Of a stretch of DNA of 64,000 nt, positions 47,234 to 59,301 are shown in pieces. The stretch is from Malachius bipustulatus. Its lineage: Eukaryota > Arthropoda > Insecta > Coleoptera > Melyridae. The translations under genes and the position numbers were made by a program. Numbering within the stretch: the first letter of the stretch is position 1; every line of letters starts with the position of its first letter. The DNA lies in assembly GCA_910589415.1 (NCBI GenBank), contig OU342632.1:49837341-49901340 (forward strand). Reading direction: 5' to 3'. The notes beneath the pieces are model-generated. The model made no database searches and had not been told where the DNA came from. It was given only the letters and a program-made list of their open reading frames with translations.

Positions 47234-47530
47234 TATAGGATCACGAAGCTATACTTTAGTTTTGGGTATAATTTTTATCTCGATATCTAACGTACTTACT
47301 GATAAAAAGTGTCTTGGTAGACACACGAAAGGCAGCGTGATCTTAGTACTCATAAGTAGTATGAGTACTAAGATCACGCTGCCTCATAAGCCTTAGTACT
47401 CATAAGTAGTATGAGTACTAAGATCACGCTGCCTTTCGTGTGTCTACCAAGACACTTTTTATCAGTAAGTACGTTAGATATCGAGATAAAAATTATACCC
47501 AAAACTAAAGTATAGCTTCGTGATCCTATA
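47234..47530. repeat. Exact 121-bp inverted repeat
   Basis: 47234-47354 (TATAGGATCACGAAGC...) is identical to the complement of 47410-47530. The 55-nt spacer contains a further partial copy of the same arm (AGTACTCATA-AGTAG-TATGAGTACT), giving a double central loop. No TA-CAGGG tips. Confidence 0.95.
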
Positions 47531-47542
47531 TATGATGATATA

Positions 47543-48735
47543 CAGGGTGTCCCATAACATGTGGGCAATCTCCCGGATTTGGGTATATTTCGTAAAAATA
47601 AATGAAAAAATAGCTATAAAATTAATTCCTCAGAGACACCCCTACAAAGATATTAGCTGTTGAAGTTGAGGGTTGAAAATCAATTTTTTGCAATAACTTT
47701 TTTATTTCTTGACCGATTTTGATAATTTTTTGTGTTATTTTGTATTATTTTGGACTGTTTAGAATAGTGTTTCATAATCTTTGGTAGCACATACATAGAC
47801 CTCGGGATGGCATAACCCCCTCATTCACTTGAAAGAAAACAATTAAAATAATAATTTTACAATTTTTTAAGGTTAATTTTCCTTTTCTTTGATATTTTTT
47901 ACATAAAAAATGTATCCTATTTTATTTCGATAGAGCGAACCGTTATCGAGATAAACGTCCTTCTAATAGGTGATGCGTCGCAGGAACTTTTCAAATTTCA
48001 AGTAAATTTTAACAAGATGGCTGACCTATGACAGTAAATTGAGCAGGAAACAAAACAATAACTTAATTAAATACACGTCAGTGTCAAAAGATTTCATTTC
48101 ATGCAGATTCAATTCTAACTGATTTTCTGCGTATTCAGCGTTTTTGTAACTCATTTTAAAATCAGTTAGAATCTGCATGAAATGAAATCTTTGACACTGA
48201 CGTGTATTTAATTAAGTTATTGTTTTGTTTCCTGCTCAATTTACTGTCATAGATCAGCCATCTTGTTAAAATTTACTTGAAATTTGAAAAGTTCCTGCGA
48301 CGCATCACCTATTAGAAGGACGTTTATCTCGATAACGGTTCGCTCTATCGAAATAAATAAAGATACATTTTTTATGTAAAAAATATCAAAGAAAAGGAAA
48401 ATTAACCTTAAAAAATTGTAAAATTATTATTTTAATTGTTTTCTTTCAAGTGAATGAGGGGGTTATGCCATCCCGAGGTCTATGTATGTGCTACCAAAGA
48501 TTATGAAACACTATTCTAAACAGTCCAAAATAATACAAAATAACACCAAAAATTATCAAAATCGGTCAAGAAATAAAAAAGTTATTGCAAAAAATTGATT
48601 TTCAACCCTCAACTTCAACAGCTAATATCTTTGTAGGGGTGTCTCTGAGGAATTAATTTTATAGCTATTTTTTCATTTATTTTTACGAAATATACCCAAA
48701 TCCGGGAGATTGCCCACATGTTATGGGACACCCTG
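47543..48735. mobile_element. Palindromic TA element P10
   Basis: Tips CAGGGTGTCCCATAACATG and the complement ending CCCTG, with TA on both sides. Arms of 584 and 578 nt are almost completely complementary around a 31-nt loop (48127-48157), the longest hairpin in the window. One visible difference is a 5-base insertion near 48110. Non-coding. Confidence 0.9.
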
Positions 48736-48739
48736 TATA

Positions 48740-49694
48740 CAGGGTGTTACTGAATAGGTGTTACAAACTTAAAGGGCATGTAGGAAATGCAAAAATAGGC
48801 GATAAATTTCCTGTAGACATGGGTCGTTGGAGCTTTAGCTTTCGAGATACAGGGTGTTAAAGTTCTTCGAAAAATTTGATATTTTTTGAATATCTACAAA
48901 CTGGCTGATCAGAATAACTCGAATTCTTTGACAGCTGTTGTACTAATTGAAGTACATGATTTGATACTCCCATTGAAAAATTATTCAATCCAGTGGCAGA
49001 GACCTGGGTGTGTTGTTACCTTTTTTATTAAACAATTTCTACGCCACTGACTTTTATGTAAATCTGTTATTTTTGTAGATACCTCGTTTTGATTAGAGGA
49101 GAAAAGTCATGTTACGTTTTTGTTGTAGGACGTACTGTTTTTAAAATATTTCACAATGTAGGAACCCATGCAAGCTTTTTTTGTAATGTAACACGCTGCA
49201 ATAACGATCACAAAAATGATTAATTTCTGGAAAAACTCAATAAGATTGATTTTTAGGATATTTTACCTCGTACGGGTTCCTACATTGCGAAGTATCTTGA
49301 AAACAGTGCATCCTACAACAAAAACATAAAATGACATTTCTCCTCTACACAAAACGAGGTGTCTACCCAAAATAACAAATTTGCATAAAAGTCAGTGACG
49401 TAGAATTTGTTCAATAAAAAAGGTAACAACACACCTAGATCACTGCCACTGGATTGAATAATTTTTCTTTGGGAGTATCAAATCATGTACTTCAATTAGT
49501 ACAACAGCTGTCAAAAAATTCGAGTTATTCTGATCAGCCAATCTGTAGATATTCAAAAAATATTAAATTTTTCGAAGAACTTCAACGTATCTCAAAAACT
49601 AAACCAACGACCCTTGTCTACAGGAAATTTATATCCTATTTTTGCATTTCCTACATGCCCTTTAAGTTTGTAACACCTATTCAGTAACACCCTG
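48740..49694. mobile_element. Palindromic TA element P11
   Basis: Tips CAGGGTGTTACTGAATAGG and its complement ending CCCTG. An inner GATACAGGGTGTTAAA lies about 110 bp in on the left; its right counterpart is eroded. Arms of about 430 bp. It starts four bases (TATA) after P10. It is the uninterrupted relative of P7. Confidence 0.85.
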
Positions 49695-50239
49695 TATATG
49701 ATGATCCTTAAAAATAAGATTCATCAAGATGTAATAAAACCTACACCTGACCAACTTTTAGGAATACGGAAATTCTGAGCCCCGTATATTATCTGCAATC
49801 ATAACTGTCTGCTGGGGCTGGATGCATTTTTTGTTCAGAAGATCCTAGTAACAGGTACTTAAGTATTGATAGAGGACTATAATAATGAGTTTAAAATATT
49901 AAGAAAGTTACCTTTAGGCAACGCGAACAAGTGGAAAGCCAACTTTTTGTTGTTAAAACATCTTCTAACGCATAAAAAGTTTACTATTTTTATAAAACAC
50001 AAAAGATTTAATAACAAATAATTATGTGAATTTTTAGACAGTTTGTACGTTCATGGAAAATCTGACGTTTATGAAGTTAAATTTGACATTCCCAACTTTT
50101 TTCCCAACTTTTTGTGAGAATGAGAATGCGCTACCCTAGTAAAGCGGTAATACAGGTTCCCTAGAAAATGCGTAAACAGTGTACCCATTTTCATCCGTCG
50201 ATCTGTTAGTCTCTTTATATTAAGTTGTCTCTGGCACAT

Positions 50240-50300
50240 ACCGGTTTTGTAATGAGAATCAAAACAGTGTTGTTTTTTTTTTTCATTACAACACGGTATT
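50240..50300. repeat. Small hairpin
   Basis: ATACCGGTTTTGTAATGA near 50238 pairs with TCATTACAACACGGTAT near 50294 around a T-rich loop. Confidence 0.5.
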
Positions 50301-52700
50301 ATAAACCACCAGAGTCAAAAGAAGCGTATATGTAATGGTATAACGATGAAATAGATACTGGATTTTTCAGCTAATGCAGATATCTTATGAGAGAAAAGGT
50401 ATAAGATTCACAAACCAGTTATTATCGAAATGAGTGACACACGCAATATTAGGTATTTGTTTATTGAATGCGAAGGAAAATGTCATTTTGAAGCCGACAG
50501 AATTCGAAGCCAATTGTAGCATCCCGGAATAGGTGTACCTTAAACTATAATACAGGAAACTCTCACTGAAATACATGCGTTTGGTGGATAACACTGAGAC
50601 CAGCGACATCTATTCGTTCGGGGCGGACTTTCTTCGATATCCATTTACACAACCCCGCTGAAGTAATTTTGACAGTAGTTTCGTCTCATTATTTAGAGTG
50701 AAGTAAAGGAATGTAATTGTTTAAATCGTCGTTAGGTTCGCTCGAAACGCTGGATTGCACTTAATTTTTGTCACCGCTTTTTGAGCTAAGTTTCCTGCAT
50801 TATAGTTTAAAATATTTGATATTTCTCATTCTGACAATATTTTGACAAGCTTTTGCTTCAAATTTTTGTGTTTCGTTAAATTCTAATTTTAATTATTTTC
50901 GTCCTCATATAGCTTTAGATTGAACTTATTTGGGGACAAATATGGAGAAGTAAAATAATTATATTCAAATGTTTAGAATAGGATTCAGTTAAATATGAGT
51001 CAGTGTAAGTAGGACTCCTGTATAATTATTATTGTAATTATTTTGATGATTTTTGACAGCTAGTAAAACAAAAACGTTTACCCATCCTCACAATATTCGA
51101 TATGACAAACTTTATCGCCACCGTGGTATCAGTCCTATTGGTTGAAATTCAAGATCTAAGACCCACTGATTAGTTCTGAAGAGACATAATATACATATTG
51201 AAGTGAGATATTTTCAAGTAATATTTTAAGTGTATTTCATGAAAGCATTTATTAATTTTTTTTTGCTTCCTAAATAATAAAAGTTATTTACATAATAAAT
51301 CTTCTCAAAACTTGGAATATAAGGCCAAAGTACATAAATACCATACCTAGCTGTGAAAAGTTTTATTTTATAGCCAAGTTCAGCCATTAAAATTTTACTC
51401 GTAAGAGAAACTGCATTTTCAGAAAGGCATGAGTTGAAGGATGTTTCGCATTTGGAAATTATGGGTAGAAATAAACAGCCAAGTTATGGGGTGTAAAACG
51501 TTTTATTGCATAAAATAATATTTTATAAAGATGAGCACACATATCTGAATGAGTAACAACTGCAGGTTGTCTGACTATATACCTACCGTTTATTACTATG
51601 GTTCATCCCTCGAGTTCTAAAACTACTAACAATAGTAATACACGTTAGTACTCCATCGTATATTACAAATTTTACTAACAACATATGCAAGGCACCATGA
51701 ATATTATGTATACAGTGCATTTTTTAAAGTGTTGGCATAGGAAATTGCATGTTAACGATTACACCTTATAGTAACTTCATGTTATCGTGCTTGTTAGTCG
51801 TTTTTAATTTTTAATATTAGTGCTACATCTCATCTGCTTTACCATTCAATCTGTAAGAAAAACCGGCATTTGTTTATTGCTTAATATTATTATACAGAGT
51901 CATAACTATTTTGTGGCTCACTACAGGGATATCGGATTCCGCAATGTCGAAACAAGAATAATTATTATGATTACTTCAGTAGTTGCTGAAAATGTGAAAA
52001 ATATGAGATATCTTATTTTATTAGTAGGTAAGTTTGAATTAAGTTTAATTTTATCTCAATAAATTTTTTTAAGATAATATTATTGTAATATTATAATGTT
52101 GCACTAGTATGCCAAACTATGTTAAGTCAAATTGTGATGACACTTATCACAACTCTCATAAAAATCTAATTCGCTGGCAATAGTCCGGCAAAATAAGTGT
52201 TTGAATAGGCAATCAAAGCGGGAAATACCGAATTTTGTGTGGGTGTTGGGTGGTCATTGATGAGTCTAAATCCAAAAATGCTACCTCCTACGTCTTGTAG
52301 AAAAGCCGCCATTTTGGTTTTAGGAGATGAATTTGTGTTTTGAATTTTACAACCATAATTAATATTCAATCAAAAAAAGTGCAATGACTTACTTACGGAG
52401 AAATCTCTACCAATTTTCATTCGAGAAAAAGTTTTCAGTTTGTGTTTCCATTTTTGCAGCAGCCTTGGCTGTGATTTTAAATTGGATATTCTTCTTTTTT
52501 TTACGCTTTTGTTTGTTACAGTTTTTATTTGTTGAAGTCAATGCTATCACAAAAATCACAACACAAAATTAAAATATTTTCACACATTTTTTTCTAAAAT
52601 GGCTCATATTCCAGTCGGTAAAATAAAAAATGAGCCCAAAGTTCATTCAAAAATCTTATCTAAGATTTTCCTTCAATAATAGTTATAGGGGTTATAGGTA
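50301..52700. other. Unannotated interval
   Basis: AT-rich, short ORFs only, no recognised domain or terminal repeat. Confidence 0.4.
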
Positions 52701-53204
52701 GAACATAAATCAACAAAAACGGGTATTCAAAAATCCATAAATCCACAAAAAAATCTGGGGGTGCAGCGCGTTCCCCCCCTCCAGAAAATCACCCCTTTCG
52801 TGAAAAAAAATTTTTTTCGCTAATAACTCGTTAATGGTTGGATATATGCAAAAATACTTATTAGAAGAAACGAAGATTGAGTGATTTCCTAAAAGAAAGA
52901 TATCTAGTAATTTTTTTGCATATGTAATAGTTTTCGAATTATTTAATATTTAAGAAATTGCAAATTTTGTATTTTTGATCCGCTCGAATTTTCGTGCATT
53001 GTTGACGCGCAGCCTCTAGAAAAAAATTATTTTTTTCTTAAACCAAACAACCTATGTAAAATAACATAAAATACAACATTCCTTTGTCATTCTCATTTAT
53101 TATGAATAAGTTTTTTTTGCTATTTCAAGTATTTGCAGACCTAGTAAAAATAATTTTCATCAATATAATGTTATAGACGTACACAAATTATCTTTTAGGT
53201 CAAT

Positions 53205-53403
53205 CAATTTCTTTTTTTGGGGATGTGTTGACGATATTGTCTATCAGCCGCCTGCTACTACTTCAAAAGACTCGACATGAAAAATACAAGAATCGTTTAA
53301 TGGGGCTACAATTGAGACGTTAATGGAAGTGAGAAGGGAATTTTGGAGAAGACCTCAAAAGTATGTTGAGCAGAATGGTGGACAGTTTGAACATTTATTG
53401 TAA
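53205..53403 (+). pseudogene. Transposase C-terminus (Tc1/mariner-like)
   Basis: One frame reads FFFWGCVDDIVYQPPATTSKDS, a TGA at 53278-53280, then KIQESFNGATIETLMEVRRE, FWRRPQKYVEQNGGQFEHLL and a stop at 53401. Trp-Gly-x-Val-x-Asp-x-Val-Tyr followed by Pro-Pro, the amphipathic helix and Asn-Gly-Gly-x-Phe-Glu-His-Leu end the DDE transposases of this family. One internal stop and no upstream catalytic core that I could read show it is dead. The CCCTG-TA end at 54101-54107 is probably the 3' end of the same element, about 700 bp downstream. Confidence 0.75.
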
Positions 53404-54105
53404 ATTTTTGTAATCTGTAAGGTAATGTAAGATTATGTTGGCAGTCTTTTGATGTTTTTGTTTGTTGTTGATTATCAATTTTAGTTATTTTCCAATATTT
53501 TGCAAAGAAATTTCTCTAACTTCTAAACTATGAGAGTTGAGTATAGGGAACCCTATAATAGGTTGAAGGAGGACTTCAATACCTAATTAATGATATGATA
53601 ATATACAGGACGTTGTATTTAAAATAAACAAGAAAAGTCGATTCGAATGCTTAGAGCTGGCTTTTGAACACCCTGTATAAAAAATGAAACTTCCCGATAG
53701 ATATTTAGACACCTTCATGTGTCTCCTTGTTGGCGTATGATGCGATAATTATTAATACTGAAAAACGAAATTGATTTTATTAGTTTTCTAGACGGCTACA
53801 TTTGAATTTTTTTCAAAAAAATTGATATAGCGCATAAACCGGGAGAGTTGGTGGAGGCAACATTATGTCATTTTACTCAGAAATTAGATCTCAATCCAAA
53901 ACTTGAAAAAAAAATGTAGCCTCGTATTTGAAATAAGAAAGTTGATGTTGTGATTTTATTTTAAAGGACCACTCTGTATATTACAAAAATATTTTTAAAA
54001 AGTAGGACAAATAGGACTTGGTGGAGCGGCATATGAGTATTTTTGTTATTATTTATAATTCTAGTAAGTATAAAAGCTACTTTGCCGCACTAATGAGCAA
54101 CCCTG
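53404..54105. mobile_element. 3' non-coding end of the transposase element P12
   Basis: Ends GCAACCCTG then TA. Internal tip-like motifs AACACCCTGTA (about 53669) and CACTCTGTATA (about 53970) mark subterminal repeats or nested ends. The left tip was not found; sequence back to about 52700 resembles arm sequence. Confidence 0.5.
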
Positions 54106-54109
54106 TATA

Positions 54110-54958
54110 CAGGGTGATTGATTGAAACGCCACATTAGAAAAAGTTAGACTTCCAAATGACCTAGGAATCTGAAATTTGGAACTTAGGCAACATACCAAA
54201 TAACGAGTCAAAATGAAATATTACCAAGATGGTAGAACATTTAAAATGGCGAAAGCAATGGCCATCTTTGTTTTTTTAAGTGGGACACCCCATATATTAT
54301 TGCATTTTCAGATCGTCTGAGAAAATGTTATAACAATGGTGCTTATAGTTGTATTTTAAATTGAGTAGGCCATGAGTTATAAACAAGTGAAAATCGTTAT
54401 TTTCCAACTTTAAAGACATTTATCACGAAAACGGCTCAAGATATCAGAAAACGGCTTACATGTCCCTATCTTAACTTTTTATAAGGCATCCAAATATGCA
54501 GTTGAAATCTTTATACAAGGTGGTGGAAATTGTCAGATTTTTCATCACCCTGTATAAAAATTTCAACTCTACAGTAGGATACCAGATGAAAAGTTAAGAT
54601 AGGGACATGTAAGCCGTTTTCTGATATCATGAGCCGTTTTCGTGGTAAATGTCTTTAAAGTTGGAAAATCACGATTTTCACTTGTTTATAACTGATGGCC
54701 TACTCAATTTAAAATACAACTATAAGCACCATTGTTATTACATTTTCTCAGACGATCTGAAAATGCAATAATATATGGGGTGTCCCATTTAAAAAAACAA
54801 AGATGGCCATTGCTTTCGCCATTTTAAATGTTCTACTATCTTGGTAATATTTCATTTTGACTCGTTATTAGGTATGTTGCCTAAGTTCCAAATTTCAGAT
54901 TCCTAGATCATTTGGAAGTCGAACTTTTTCTAATGTGGCGTTTCAATCAATCACCCTG
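54110..54958. mobile_element. Palindromic TA element P13
   Basis: Tips CAGGGTGATTGATTGAAACG and its complement ending CCCTG, TA on both sides. Arms of about 400 bp. The core (GTTATAAACAAGTGAAAATCG, GAAAACGGCTC, TACATGTCCCTATCTTAAC) is shared with P1 and P2 but the outer 150 bp is different. Non-coding. Confidence 0.9.
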
Positions 54959-55098
54959 TATAATTTCAAAAACTTCGGAAAGACCAGAACCTGCCATTAG
55001 TGAACCTACTGCACTCAACAAATTGATAATTGTGTGAAAATTTCCCAATTGTAGGATATTTGAATTAAGCTCATCATATTCCAGCTTAATCATGGAAG

Positions 55099-55804
55099 AC
55101 AATAATGGTTTCTGAACGACACACTTGCCCTAACGGTATTATAGTGAAGACAGAGACATCGATGTTTCAATGGTTATTTCCATCTCATCACTCTGTCACA
55201 TCACCACCACTAGGGAAGTGTACCGGTCAGAAAGAAAATCAAAGCATTTAAGCAAATGATTTGTCGGAAACATAGTGACTTGCAAGGCAAATGCCATCTG
55301 ACGACTGAAAAGTGTACAATAATTTTCAATATGTCAATCAGAGATTCTCCCAGAGGAATCTGCAATTTTTTCACTAACATCTCTGACAGTTCACTGAAAA
55401 AGCAATTACCTTGCGAATCTCAGTAAACCAATCAGAGATGGAGCTAGTCACAAAACTGTGTTCCTAGAAATAAGGACGTAGTTAATCCGCAAAGGTAATT
55501 GCTTTTTCAGTGAACTGTCAGAGATGGTAGTGAAAAAATTGCAGATTTCTCTGGGAGAATCTCTGATTGACATATTGAAAGTTATTGTATACTTTTCAGT
55601 CGTCAGATGGCATTTGCCTTGCAAGTCACTATGTTACCGACAAATCATTTGCTTAAATGCTTTGATTTTCTTTCTGACCGGTACACTTCCCTAGTGGTGG
55701 TGATGTGACAGACTGGTGAGATGGAAATAACCATTGAACATCGATGTCTCTGTCTTCACTATAATACCGTTAGGGCAAGTGTGTCGTTCAGAAAGCATTA
55801 TTGT
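55099..55804. mobile_element. Palindromic element, about 706 bp, other family
   Basis: CAATAATG-TTTCTGAACGAC at 55099 is mirrored at GTCGTTCAGAAA-CATTATTG (ending about 55804). Arms of about 300 bp are near-perfect (for example GAAAATCAAAGCATTTAAGC) around an 85-nt spacer at about 55406-55490. It lacks TA-CAGGG tips and is GC-richer than the other palindromes. Non-coding. Confidence 0.8.
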
Positions 55805-57835
55805 TTTTCAACAATCGGATTGCTGTAATTGATATAATAATTCATTATTATATCAATTTGTTTCATAATCATGGAAGCTTTTAATCAAACAACAATTTGA
55901 ACGTAGACAGAATGCACGTCATGTCAAAAATTGGTAAAAAATATGGTAAAAACAACCGTCTCTCCGGTGTCAGTTATATTCACTACCGAAGACAATTTGT
56001 ATCGTACCTTCGTACCAGACCACTGTGCTCTACATGGCTTCAAATACCAAAAAAATTTATAAATGCGATCTAAAAAACAAAAACTGCACTTTTTAAAATA
56101 TGTGACGACGTTCTGTAAAAGGCTTGCTCAAGTACATAAAAGACGTATTTTAAGTGCACATTTTTTCCCAAAATGGTTGTCTTTAAATATTTGAAAACTA
56201 AATACCTACCTAATTATTTAAATGGTCATTTTTAAAATAAATTGAGTAAAGTCTAAGGATATTTTTTATACTTTTATCTTTGTATTTCAAACATTTTGTT
56301 ATAAATTATAAATACAAAGTTTTACAAAATTATAATTTTTGAAAAAAAAAAAAAAGTCAGCCGCCATATTGGATTTCCACTGATTTCCTGGGTCGGTATT
56401 AATTGAAATTTTTAATATGTTAAAAAAGACACTTTACACAGTATAATGCAAAAAGAATCATTTGTGTTGCGATTTTGCCTAGGTAATAATTTATTTTTAC
56501 TGGGCTATAATAATAATAAATAGAAAATAAAAAATAAATAAATATTCAAATATAAAGCGACTCAGTTTTCTGCACACGAGTGTGTGTATCTTGGAAACTA
56601 GAAAAGATCGAACAAAATTGAAAGCAGATATTTTCCTTTTTATTTTCAAAGAGCAGTAACATGAAATTCGTTTTTTCAGGAGTTTTTGCACTCTATACAT
56701 ATAAAAGTTGTGGGAAAGGTTGAAATTTCTATTGCTTTAGTGTATTTGTTGTTGACTATGAATGCTACATCAGCAATTCTCTGTTATTATGCCCGTTATG
56801 TGTAACTAACAGCGATATCACCAACAGGAAGCACCCTCCAATATCTCATTATGCAATAAATAGAGAGACCAGACCAGGATCTGTGTCAGGACTCTACACA
56901 ATACGCAATATCATTCCCAGAACATTGTCCTATAACCTCTACCTATAGTCAGCGGTGATCGGCCATCTCTATAGATGTACCAATTCAACCCTTGTGGCGT
57001 TTGTTTGATAAACAGAAAGGCGTCTGAAATTCCACATTGTTTTCGCTTATTAACTAAGTTTGAAACTGCTGCGAATATAGAACTGTCTTCATCTAAAAGT
57101 TCATTGTTTGAAAACTACTGCAGCTTCGAAGCTCAAAGTTCGCTCTGTGTAGAATCAGTGATGCCTGAATACACCAACTTTACAATTTTACGTGAACAAA
57201 CACATTCTGTTGCCGTAGCTCATGTAGAATTGTTGGAAGGGTACCATTATTAAATTGTTTATGCTCTAAACTTATGACTCCCATTGTGTTGGTGTGCTTA
57301 AGATATCTTAAGTTTAAGTCATTTTGTCTACAACTTATCCTAGTTTTTACTTTACTCGTACTAAGTATGCAGTTTAAAGTGAAAAATAGCTTCAGACTAG
57401 ATGCTAATATCTCTACCTAATATTAATGCAGATTTTATCTTGTATTTTTGTTCTTGTTAGAAATAGGTTCGTCAGAATATGAGATTGCATTGGAGATTTT
57501 CATGTTTTATACAGAGTGCTCGATAGCCAGTGAATATTTAACATTTCAACACGACCCAGCAATGTTAGTTCAGTCTGGAAAGTACCTAACTCTTACAAAG
57601 TCAAGTTATTTCTGACATGAATAGTTTTCCTTATCATAAAGCTAAAGCACGTTTATCGTAGGAAATTACACGGGGTGAGTTTTTTTTAATTTAAAGCTCT
57701 TCAATACCTCCAATGATAACTACTCATCGTAAAAAATTCCCACAATCAAAATTTAATCATTCTGCGAATGAAATTAATATTATTCGTATGCTGCATTAGT
57801 ATTAATATTAGTCCTCCTCCCCTTCTAGCTTTCTG

Positions 57836-58050
57836 TGAGGGGTAACTTTGAAATCCTAAACAGGAACTCTTATTTTCTATTGTAGATTCGAATTTAATTG
57901 CTGAAACTACGTATGGAATTGCTGCCACTCCTCATTCGCTTTTAAGAGGAGTGATGGGTAGATTTGAAATCGTATAGTCAGGAACAATTATTTTTTATTG
58001 CAGATTCAGATTTTACGGCTAAATTATATAGAATTTTCTTGCAATTTTTT
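57836..58050. repeat. Diverged tandem duplication, about 115-bp period
   Basis: GAGGGGTAACTTTGAAATC, CAGGAACTCTTATTTTCTATTG and AGATTCGAATTTAATTGCT recur as GGGTAGATTTGAAATC, CAGGAACAATTATTTTTTATTG and AGATTCAGATTTTACGGCT. Confidence 0.55.
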
Positions 58051-58825
58051 TTCTTGATTACATATTTTTCATTTAGTTTCACTTCAAGACAAATAGAAGA
58101 AAAAAGAATTCAGTCGATTTCAGCGCTAACTACTTATTATGAAGCAAAAAACCTTATATATAATTATTATATTATATATATAATAATATTATATAATTAA
58201 ACCTTACATGGTATAGGTTACCAAAAAAAAAATAATAGAACAAGCACCCATTGGACTCATACTGAAATACTTTCGGGAGACGGGGCTGATGAGCTAATTA
58301 TGCAAAAGGGTACAATATTGTTGTTCATGTAGCCTGTATTAAAGATACAAAAAAATTAAACTAGAAAATTTGTCAAACTAATTTTTTTTTACCTTATACA
58401 GAGTGCCATACCTACATGTTTTTTTCAATGACCTGTCTGTTTTGAGATAGAACATCCAACTTTGTTTTTTTTTTCTGATATAACACCCTCTATATTTAAC
58501 AGATTTCGATTTTTAGTAATTTTATCTCCACAATGGTTTCATTTAAGTTTACTTTACCTTCCAGTGCATTAAACGAATGGTCTCCGCTCAAGCATGCTTC
58601 TCAAACAGGTGCAAAAGTTAGTATTTTTCTTAATAATAAATTTGGTGAAATCTGGATTGACAATAATTGAGTGTCAGTTTTACGGCTTCCTAGATCGCCT
58701 GGTTGATAAAATTTTTTCTTTCCTTCTGTGAGGTATCTTGAAAAAGAAAGTGTAATTTGTTTCAAAAATATTCAGAAATTTTAAAAATAAAATTTCCGTA
58801 ACATGTTTATCATACACATGAAATT

Positions 58826-59180
58826 CTACAAAATCAAGGGCAAACTTCATCAACCGGGTGTGCAGTCCACGCTGCGTGTTCAGGTGGTTAAGCCCAGACC
58901 CCCATTCCTCTTGCGTGTGAAACATGACCACAGACACAAGAAGGCAGGGTATTACGGCGACTGCCTGCAGATCTCCTGCATATTTTTCCGCAGTGTTGTT
59001 AATCACGATACGACAACCGGGCTGGGTGAATTTGATCAGCGGCGATGACTTTGAAACTTTTAGACTAAATATGACTTCAATGAAGCATCCAAGTCTTCAC
59101 TGAACTCACTCACTTACCTTCATTGTAAAGCCATTCCCTATCCGCTACCTGGGTCGCGCCCGATGGGTACCTCAACCGAA
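58826..59180 (-). CDS. Possible two-exon coding segment, unassigned
   Basis: On the minus strand a coding-like stretch ends ADREWLYNE at a donor GAAG-GTAAGT (59118/59117). A 61-nt GT-AG interval (59117-59057) follows and the frame resumes at 59056 as VSKSSPLIKFTQPGCRIVINN, AEKYAGDLQAVAVIPCLLVSV and EEWGSGLNHLNTQRGLHTRL. Composition is clearly more balanced than the flanks and 61 nt is a normal short insect intron. I recognise no family. The acceptor lacks a strong pyrimidine tract and the plus strand is also open for 81 codons, so a retroelement fragment read the wrong way is possible. Confidence 0.3.
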
Positions 59181-59301
59181 CGAGCACAAATAAAATACTT
59201 TAAAAGCCTTGAAATTAACCATACTTTTCTGTTTTTTTTTTCTTAAATTGGTTTCGAGAACCGGTGCTTGAAATTTTTCGCACTACTTAGAAATCACCTG
59301 A

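Larger units (their letters stand above)
47009..50163. mobile_element. hAT-like element, 3155 bp, holding three palindromes
   Basis: Inverted ends starting TAGGGAACCTGTATTA match at about 39 of 40 positions. They are flanked by 8-bp direct repeats GAAAACGC (47001-47008) and GAAAATGC (50164-50171), as expected for hAT. R1 has no insert here. Removing the palindromes at 47234-47530, 47543-48735 and 48740-49694 leaves roughly 700 bp without coding sequence, so the original was a MITE. Confidence 0.8.
45000..50230. repeat. Repeat R2: second copy of R1 with three insertions
   Basis: Segments 45000-45684, 45931-46218, 46946-47008 and 50164-50230 align in order with R1 (26304-27347). They are separated by a hairpin insertion, a TAA-flanked MITE and a hAT-like element. 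R1 is continuous at all three points. Confidence 0.75.

Noticed and set aside
54110..54958. Phrases resembling conserved coding blocks in palindrome arms
   Set aside because: Both arms are mirror copies and are shared between non-coding elements; stops occur in all frames.
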